Translations under genes and position numbers: made by a program
Source: Gloeopeniophorella convolvens
Lineage: Eukaryota > Basidiomycota > Agaricomycetes > Russulales
Assembly: GCA_022496205.1 (NCBI GenBank)
Contig: WTXD01000005.1
Coordinates: 1 to 64,000, forward strand
Direction of reading: 5' to 3'
Length of the DNA stretch: 64,000 nt
In this document: piece after piece, positions 56,907 to 64,000 of the stretch
Numbering within the stretch: position 1 is the first letter of the stretch
Layout of the letters: every line of letters begins with the position of its first letter
The notes under the pieces: model-generated
The model's database searches: none
Seen by the model: the letters and a program-made list of their open reading frames with translations, nothing else
Told to the model about the DNA's origin: nothing

Positions 56907-59344
56907 ATGATAGAACAGAACTCGGCGCGTATGCCGTCGGGACCAGTGTTCAACTGGCTAACAGTCGTGCACTCTGGCCTGCAAATCCTCGACCATGCAC
57001 TACAATACAGGACTGCACAGGCTGCGCGCGCAGGAGTAATCCGTACATCAAAGGGACGAAAGCGGTCGCCAGAACCCTTTGAAGATGTGGTGAATGTTGA
57101 GCCCGAGGCGGAGACGAGCGAGCCTGGTCCATCCCACGTTGCATTCACCCAACCAAGCTCTCTCCGACACGCGAACGAAGCCTGGCTTAGACAGCTAGCA
57201 ATTGTACCCATCCCTCCGATACCCTCATACAGCTCTTCCGCGGAGCCCGCGCCTCGGACATGGATTAAAGATGCGCATACATCCTCTTTCCTAGATCACC
57301 CATCCAAAGAGTTAGACGTGGCCACCAACGCCACACCCACTGTATTTTCCCTGAACGCAGAGTCCGATTCTGTCCCCAAAGAATCTCTCAAACCTCTGCT
57401 AGATGAGAAACTACCCCTCCATCGCGGAGTCTTAGCCGAGGATGAGATAGTGCTAGACTCAGAAGCCCCTCTACGAGACGTGCGTGGACTCCCCTGGATC
57501 CCAACCTTGTCTCACCATGCACGCCTTAGGCTCTCGTTTCTGAGCCCGAACAGACGCGGCACCTACAGTCGTCCAAGGTTCCGTCCTCCCGCATTGGTAG
57601 ACTGTTTCACTACGGAGGTCTGAAGCTTACCCGTGCCTGCCGTCCCTTGTGCTGACTTTGCGTACATAGGTCTTGCTGCATCATTAGGATATGGCGCCGC
57701 TTCCGAGCTTGTCCGCCGTTCTACTTCATCATCCAATTCTGACGCTCAGCCTTCATCGCTCATGATGACAGAGGCGAACCTAACACGCCTCGTGTCAAAG
57801 TTGACACAGATGCGCGGAGCGGCCCTGAAACTTGGGCAATTCCTCAGCATTCAAGGTTCACGCACATTCTTCGACTTGAGGCCGAATTGACCGGATGTCA
57901 CAGATACACATGTGTTACCTCCCGAGCTAGAGCGCGTCTTCCGTCGTGTGCAAGACAGCGCACACTACATGCCAAACTGGCAAATGGAAGTAAGATACGC
58001 TCAGCAGCATCGTGATTGTTACTAACGGCACCCTGTAGAACGTGATGTCATCCTCACTGGGACCCGCATGGCGTGGTGCATTTGATGAGTTCGACCCGAT
58101 TCCGTTCGCTGCTGCGTCAATTGGACAGGTGCACCGCGCGACGCTCACTGCATCCACCTCACCAACAGGCGCGCCTGCGCGTGTTGCGGTGAAAATACAG
58201 TTCCCGAACATCGCAGAGAGCGTCGCAAGTGACCTGAGTTATATCCGCGTGCTACTGAGCGCGGGACGGCTACTTCCACGCGGGCTCTTTCTCGACCGCA
58301 CGCTCAACGTGGGTGTTTTGACTATCATGTCACACTCCTCGGCAAAGATTGACGGAGAAGTAGGTAATGAAGGAAGAGCTTGCAGATGAGTGCAACTACA
58401 CCCGCGAAGCGGCGTGCATGCGCGCATTCGGGAGTACGGCGAGGTTGGGCGACGACGCTCGCTTCAAGGTGCCGTGGGCGTGGGAGGGCAGCACTGAGCG
58501 CGTGCTCGTGATGGAACATGTGAACGGCACGAGCGTCGGCGGCGATGGGGTGGGCCGGCTTTCTCAGGCAGACCGCAACGAGGTACGTTTGCACATAAGA
58601 CTTACACGCTGCAGCTAAAGGTGCATAGATTGCCGCGCGCGTGATCGAGTTGTGCCTCCAAGAGCTGTTCATGTTCCGCGAGATGCAGACAGACCCGAAC
58701 TGGTCCAACTTCCTCTGGAATGCGGAATCACGCCAGGTGCGCGTCACCTTCTGCTTTGTTAGCCACCGCGCTGACGTACTCATAGATCGAGCTGGTTGAC
58801 TTTGGCGCGACACGCAGCTACAGCACCGAGTTCATCGATGACTGGCTGCGCCTCTTATCTTCTGCGGCGCAGGAGGACCGCGAGGCATGCTTGCGCTGGA
58901 GCTTGAAGCTTGGTTACCTCACTGGCGATGAGAACGACGCACGTTTCTCCCTCTGAGTGCTTACCGGTTTGGCTGACTAAGCCACAGATCATGAACACCG
59001 CACACGTTGAGTCGCTACAGCTGCTCGCAACGCCATTCCGCGCGCGCACGCAGCAGCCATTCGGGTTCGGCCCGGATTCGGAGTGGGCCACGATCACTGC
59101 GGATATCCGTGACCGCATCCCTGTAATGCTGCATCATCGCCTCACGCCGCCGCCACGAGAGACGTACTCACTAAACAGGTGTGTGTCGATATATGCACTT
59201 TTCAGTCGCTGACGTCCCACTTGTATGAACAGAAAACTGAGTGGTGCGTTCCTGCTCGCGTCGCGGCTGCGCGCGAACGTCGACTGCAAGACTCTCTGGG
59301 ACCGCGTCGTGGGCAATTATAGGTTCTCTACGGACACCACGTAA
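56907..59344 (+). CDS. COQ8: ABC1/COQ8 (ADCK)-family atypical kinase
   Basis: Mitochondrial atypical kinase/ATPase supporting ubiquinone synthesis. Start ATG at 56907 (or MPSGPVFNW at 56931). Exons join through introns 57480-57568, 57618-57669, 57856-57903, 57990-58038 and several later ones. Family landmarks in order: [20 protein letters not shown], the KxGQ motif [16 protein letters not shown], the Ala-rich loop [12 protein letters not shown], the ATP-site Lys in [25 protein letters not shown], catalytic-loop DPNWSNFLW, and metal-binding DFG in [11 protein letters not shown]. The C-terminal part ([27 protein letters not shown]) ends at TAA 59342-59344. One junction near 58935-58990 could not be closed cleanly and should be treated as tentative. 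The family is certain; intactness is likely. Confidence 0.88.
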
Positions 59345-59520
59345 TGCCAGAGATCCGACATCCTGGAACAGCTCATTCCGCACGAAGGTAAAGGGCTACA
59401 TTGCGTTCTATTGTTGAATATAGATGAGGGTATGGTAGCATTGGGTAATCCAAGAAAGGTGGGGATAGTACGTGAATGTCGTTACGGTGACTGTTGAGAG
59501 TCGTGGACAGGCTAGGGATC

Positions 59521-60390
59521 TCAGAGCTCCTTTTTGGCTGTCGTCTTAGAAGACGCCGAGCGCGTCGAGTAAATTATGTCGGTGAACGGGCTATGCAGCA
59601 CGCATCAGCATGTGTACAAAAAATAAGAGGACGAACAATAATAAGTTAGGACGCACCCTTCAAACTTCAGCGCGATGATGTATACGATGTACACGTACAG
59701 AGTCACCAGCAGACCCACGGGGCGCTCGTACCTGTCAATGTCACCAAGACGCGCGTTAGTACCATAGCAAACGCGTGTCTGGCAGTAGTCCAGTAGCACA
59801 CGCACCACAGCGCCGTCGCAGCGAAGCACATTGTGCTGCCGACGTACATCGGGTCACGCAGGACGTTGAATGGGAAGCCCTCGACGCGGTGGTCCATCAG
59901 AATCCCGAAATAGTCGCCGAGGAACGTGCCCGTCACGCCAAGCGCCCATGTCGAGGTCACCACGAATGTCTGGCCTGCCGCGAAGAGTACACCTGGCACG
60001 AGCGTGTCGTACGGTGTGGGTAGTAGCGACGCGCTGGGCTGCTCCAGCAGTGCGTTGCGGTAACTGTGCATGAGTGCGTCAGAGGCGCGCGCAGAGGGAA
60101 AAAAGGAGGGAGTACAACGCACAGGTGGTCACGCAGCATGCCCGCGCTGAAGATACAAACGGTGAGGAAATAGCACCCCGCACGTGGATTCCCACCAAAT
60201 ATACGAGTAATCGTCTTGTTGTGGTACTCTGACACGCACAACGTTTAGTTCGGCCTTAAATGCAAGCCTTAGGAGGCCACTCACCATTGCGTGCAACGAT
60301 GTTCCATGCAGCTGGGTTGAACGCGATAGATACGAGCGAGAGGTAGAGCGACGTCTTGGACGTATCGACGAGGGCACTGAGGGGGTCCAT
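59521..60390 (-). CDS. OPI3: Phospholipid N-methyltransferase (OPI3/PEMT type)
   Basis: Catalyses the last methylations from phosphatidylethanolamine derivatives to phosphatidylcholine in the ER membrane, using S-adenosylmethionine. Start ATG at 60390 (MDPLSALVDTSKTSLYLSL). Exon 1 ends at 60285, and later exons give EYHNKTITRIFGGNPRAGCY, FSAGMLRDHLYRNALLEQP, FAAGQTFVVTSTWALGVTGT, GDYFGILMDHRVEGFPFNV, GSTMCFAATALW and VGLLVTLYVYIVYIIALKFE. Four hydrophobic segments are visible and the GFPF...DPMYVGS region matches the family's methyl-donor site. It ends KKEL (TGA at 59521-59523), a KKxx dilysine signal fitting ER retrieval. Length (about 205 aa) is normal. It is convergent with the COQ8 gene. 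Confidence 0.9.
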
Positions 60391-60984
60391 GGGAGCGGCG
60401 GCGGCGGGGTCGACGTTGTGGTGGCAAAAAGAAAGGACGTGGCCAACGCATGCTGCTCATTGTCTGATTGTTTACGACACCGCGCGCGCGCGCACATCCG
60501 CGCACGACGTTCAATACATATCCCGGATAAGCTACACGTGCATTTGTTGCGTGTCCTTCTCTTCTCAATGACATGCGGCCATCTACACAATCTGCACAAT
60601 TTTGAATCTAAATCTTGCTCCTCTCTCCGCTCGCTTTGGTTCGTGGAAGGAATGCACAGAAGCATGCAGCGGGAGTTGCAGCTTGGGGATGTGCTGCTAG
60701 CGCTGTGTTACTCGGCCCCTCAAATCCCATTTAGACGTATCCTGACACGTCCAAATCAACGAGCGCCAGAAACCACGGACCCGAGATGAAACGAAAGCCC
60801 AGCTGCCTCGGGTGGAAATGTGAATCACTGATAGCTGTGAGCTGCCTGCCGAAGGGTTTCAAAAATCGCGGTAATCTATCTCTGCTAGGATGAACCCCAG
60901 GAAAGCCACTAGCCAATCTCATCATAAGAGCGCACATCGCTTCTCAAGGCAATCGCTCATTTTGTGCGTCATGTATCCACCACA

Positions 60985-63900
60985 CTAAGTCTGCACATCC
61001 TCCGCGTCCAGCTGAATGTAATCCACATACCCAACCGGGCTGCCAATAAAGCATTATCAGTCTGTCTGGTCCACAGCACGAAAAGAGGGACACTCACAAA
61101 CCAGAACGGCAGCTAAAGCACCATGACGTCGAACGCGTCTCGCGTAAGCGCGGGCGACCCATCGGGTCGTCTGTCACGTACGCATTTGCGTCCGGCGCTG
61201 CCGATGTGACGAGGTACACGATAGATGGTATCTGCATCTGCGCCTGCATACCTTGCATGTGCATATGCGGGTGCGCGCCAAAGCCAGGTGCGTGTGATGA
61301 GAATCCACCAATGCCAGCCCTAGCACCGAAACCCGAAGCCGCGGCGCGACCAAACATTGGCATCGGCGGAGGCGGTGGACTCCAATCGTTGACTTCGTGA
61401 TCCTCGATATGCAGCGACCGCGTGACTGCCACAGTCAAGATTAGTACACGTTCGAACATGAGGCATGGATGTGGACGCACTCAGAATAAGGTCCTGCGGC
61501 TTCACCCCATGCACTGCGGCGAGCGCAGTCCCACGGGCAATGAGCGTGCGCCATGCATCGTTGACAGAATCGAGTGCCGCTTCGCGGTGGACGAAAAGCA
61601 CTACGCACCCGCGCAGTGAGAGCGCAATGGGCCAGCACTCGCGTGCATCGGGGAGGAGGAACGGTGTCGCAGGCTGACGGTCCGAGAATCCCCCAGCCCG
61701 CATGTGCAGCGTTCCGCGGGTTTCTCCGACGAGAGCAGCTCTACTGGCCTGCTCATCCTGGATATTACCGAGGCGCATGAACGCGGCGAAGTCGGTCGAT
61801 CCGTTGGGAATATAGCCGTAGTCACCTGGGGCAAGCGTCCCGATGGGCGCGCGGGAGTTCCAAGTCTGGCTATGGCGCGACTGCTCGATACTAAAGGTGC
61901 GCAATGTGCGCAGGGTGAGCGGATTGTCTTCGTCCGAGTCGTCGAGGAGTTCCTCGAGTTCGGGGGTGAGAGCGGGCCCTTCACGTCTTTGAGGGAGTAG
62001 TGATCGTATCAATCCCTTGAGCTGCTTGTATTTCTGGGCAGGTGTTAGCCAGGTGCGCGTGCGTATGTATGAATCAAGACATACATTTAAGGTTGCAGGG
62101 TTGAGAGACGTTCCCGCCTGCAACACAGCTTCCTCCGAATTCATGAGTTCTTTCAAGTACTGCGCGGAACTCAGCCATTTAGCCAAAACAATGCAGCATA
62201 ACCTTACTTGTAGAGCGCGTTCCGCAAGAGACTCCTCGAGGCCATAGCTACGCGCGGTGAGCCACCCGTCCCGTGGTGGTGGTAGACCCACGATTACGTT
62301 GCTATCGCTGTCAATGCTGTAAGTCGCGTGCTAAAGCGACATAAGCACAAGAGCCTGGTAAATGTATCGTTGGAAGCCCCACGTCTATGAAATCCTGAGC
62401 TTGGCTCTCGGTCAGCGACATTTGTTGCTGGGCATGCGTTATTGCAGACTAATGAGATGTTAGGATGGGCTATTAGGGTCGTGCGAGGACTGTGTTGACG
62501 AACGGCGATATCTCGGTACTGGCGCAACATTACGATACTAGCGATGAACGTATACCGGGCGGTTGCTTACCGTCCTCAGTATCAAACCGGCACAGTCCGC
62601 CAGACCACGAGTTGTCAGCGCTGACCGCATCGCCGCCCCCAAATCACGACTCTGCACTACGAAAGAAAATCAATCATAGTTCGCACGGAGAACCGCTGGC
62701 GTACCGCTAGCTAACAAAATAAAAGGTGTTGGTGCCTTTCCGTCCGAGTAACCGAGGATTTGAGGCAGATTCTCGTGGCTGTCACACATATGTTAGCATA
62801 TTGCGTTGGAGGAACAGATTCGGAAAACACTAACTGTAAGTTCCGCAGGGTCTTTATGTCCCTTATCCATTGCTGCGCCGCAGTTTCAGGCTAGATATGA
62901 CGTCGGAAACGGGAGCAAAACACACCTTTAGAGCGAGATTCTTTACGCCATCGTATCTCTTGACTGTCATCTTCTGCCCAGCTACCTGGGCTTCTGATGT
63001 TCCCGAAAACCAACCTACGGCCTTTCTGTTCGCCTTTCGAACAATAACATCGGACTGGTGGTATCTGCGAAACTAAAATTGCATCGGTTAGCATCCTGGG
63101 AGTGGAGTAGAACAACCGCACCCCAAATTCATCTGCTTCTTCGCTGAGCGTTGCAAGGAATTCGTCCTCTTCCGTAGGCCTTGGAGTCTCTGGCTCCTCT
63201 TGTACAACATTGACGGCGTCACACTCGACGAGGAGAAACGATGATGTTGTTGAATCCGTCGAATCGCGAGGTCGGTCCCAGGATCCGGCATCCTCTGAAA
63301 CAAGTGTAGACATGGATCGGCTTGTGGGTGGTGGTAATGCCTCCAAGGAATCCGAAATTGGACTCGTGACGAACTCATCGCCTGTGACCTCCGCCACATT
63401 GTTCGAGGTGGTGCCCTTGATGGCACCTAAAGCATAGTGTATCTCTATCAACGATGACACCTGTCACCCTCAGTTCAGGAGATAGAGCAGCTAAACAGGA
63501 GTCAGGATGCACACCTGGAATGACATCGCCGCGTCCTCCAACAATTGTTCATAATGCATTAATGAGTCCTCGATGCCGGTCTTCCCCACGAAGCGGCTAA
63601 TCCATTTTGTCTGCGACGCCTTGAGCATAAAATCCTGGATAGATAGCAAGGTTCTATACATTATCAGGGCTTGTCAAGACGCCAGACGCTCTACAGAACT
63701 CACATTTCGAAGTCACGGATGTTCTCGAGCAATGATTCCGGTGCATCCTCCCACTTGCCCTTCATGCGCCTCCCGAGGTCCGTGAGTAACCGCGCTGTGC
63801 GCCGCGCCAGGCGGAAGCACTCGAGCTGGTTGATTTTGATGTCCTGCGCGTCGTCGTATTAGAGCGCGGTGGGTTCGGACGTCTGAAGTTGTGCTCACGG

Positions 63901-64000
63901 CGATGGTCTTGAGGATGGTGAGTACGATGGAGGCCGCCGCAGCCGTTGGCGGAAATTGAAGCATACTGGTCACGTCGGCAGCCATCTTGGCGGTCGCGAC
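60985..64000 (-). CDS. MLKL-like protein: helical N-terminal domain plus kinase-like region (partial at window edge)
   Basis: Reads leftward from the window edge; a plausible ATG is at 63985 (MAADVTSMLQF) but the true start may lie outside. The first exons encode an all-helical domain (AAASIVLTILKTIA, CFRLARRTARLLTDLGRRM, LLENIRDFEMTLLSIQDFM, MHYEQLLEDAAMSFQ) like the MLKL_NTD/HeLo-type bundles of fungal cell-death proteins. An acidic disordered linker follows. Next comes a region reading RYHQSDVIVRKANRKAV, MTVKRYDGVKNLALK, then WIRDIKTLRNL and HHENLPQILGYSDG, which resembles the N-lobe of a protein kinase (beta-3 Lys and alpha-C helix). I saw no clear HRD or DFG motif, so it may be a pseudokinase or a divergent fold. 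The tail (PVGYVDYIQLDAEDVQT) stops at 60985-60987. At least ten short introns occur. Confidence 0.7.

Noticed and set aside
1..64000. CRISPR arrays, bacterial promoters, operons or rRNA genes
   Set aside because: The sequence is eukaryotic with introns and LTR elements; no spaced direct-repeat array or rRNA signature was seen.

Overview
The window reads as a nuclear chromosome segment of a mushroom-forming fungus (Basidiomycota, Agaricomycetes). The evidence is short GT-AG introns (47-91 bp) in nearly every host gene, Ty1/copia and Ty3/gypsy elements of fungal type, a KDZ-type (CxC2) transposase remnant, an NB-ARC/TPR NLR protein with an MLKL-like helical N-terminus, and typical agaric housekeeping genes. 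I cannot name the species.

Two compartments are visible. Positions 1 to about 37.7 kb are almost entirely transposon-derived. In order they hold: the 3' end of a copia element; one apparently intact spliced gene (3.4-5.0 kb); a 9-kb block (5.6-14.6 kb) of decayed multi-exon transposon genes, including a KDZ transposase, marked by a repeated 9-mer TGCTCNGCA; interstitial telomere-like repeats (15.35 kb); a decayed agaric transposon gene (18-19.5 kb); GC-rich and AT-rich minisatellites (20.5-22.7 kb); a minus-strand chromo-gypsy element (23.1-26.9 kb); an inverted pair of a third LTR-like repeat (26.9-28.2 kb); and a plus-strand gypsy element (28.2-37.2 kb). Both gypsy elements carry an extra long ORF between pol and the 3' LTR. 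At least ten solo LTRs of four families (A 485 bp, B about 525 bp, C 541 bp, E about 653 bp) are scattered here, nearly all with perfect 5-bp target-site duplications (TSDs). Several sit inside coding exons whose frame is restored when LTR plus one TSD are removed.

From 37.9 to 64 kb the DNA is GC-richer, single-copy and gene-dense: GH3 beta-glucosidase with PA14 (-), RRM protein (+), F-box-like protein (-), OTU deubiquitinase (+), MLKL-like/NB-ARC/TPR NLR (+), a disordered Ser/Pro-rich protein (+), ABC1/COQ8 kinase (+), phospholipid methyltransferase of the OPI3 type (-), and a gene running off the right end (-) that combines an MLKL-like helical N-terminus with a kinase-like region. The NLR and this last gene, 7.5 kb apart, are the best candidates for a fungal regulated-cell-death (immunity or incompatibility) pair. 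The repeated 9-mer and the post-pol ORFs are the most unusual features of the transposon half.

Decay is dominated by stop codons that single C-to-T or G-to-A changes can explain (CAG to TAG, CGA to TGA, TGG to TAG/TGA), seen in the KDZ gene, both gypsy pol genes and the post-pol ORF. This suggests deamination-type mutation of repeats.
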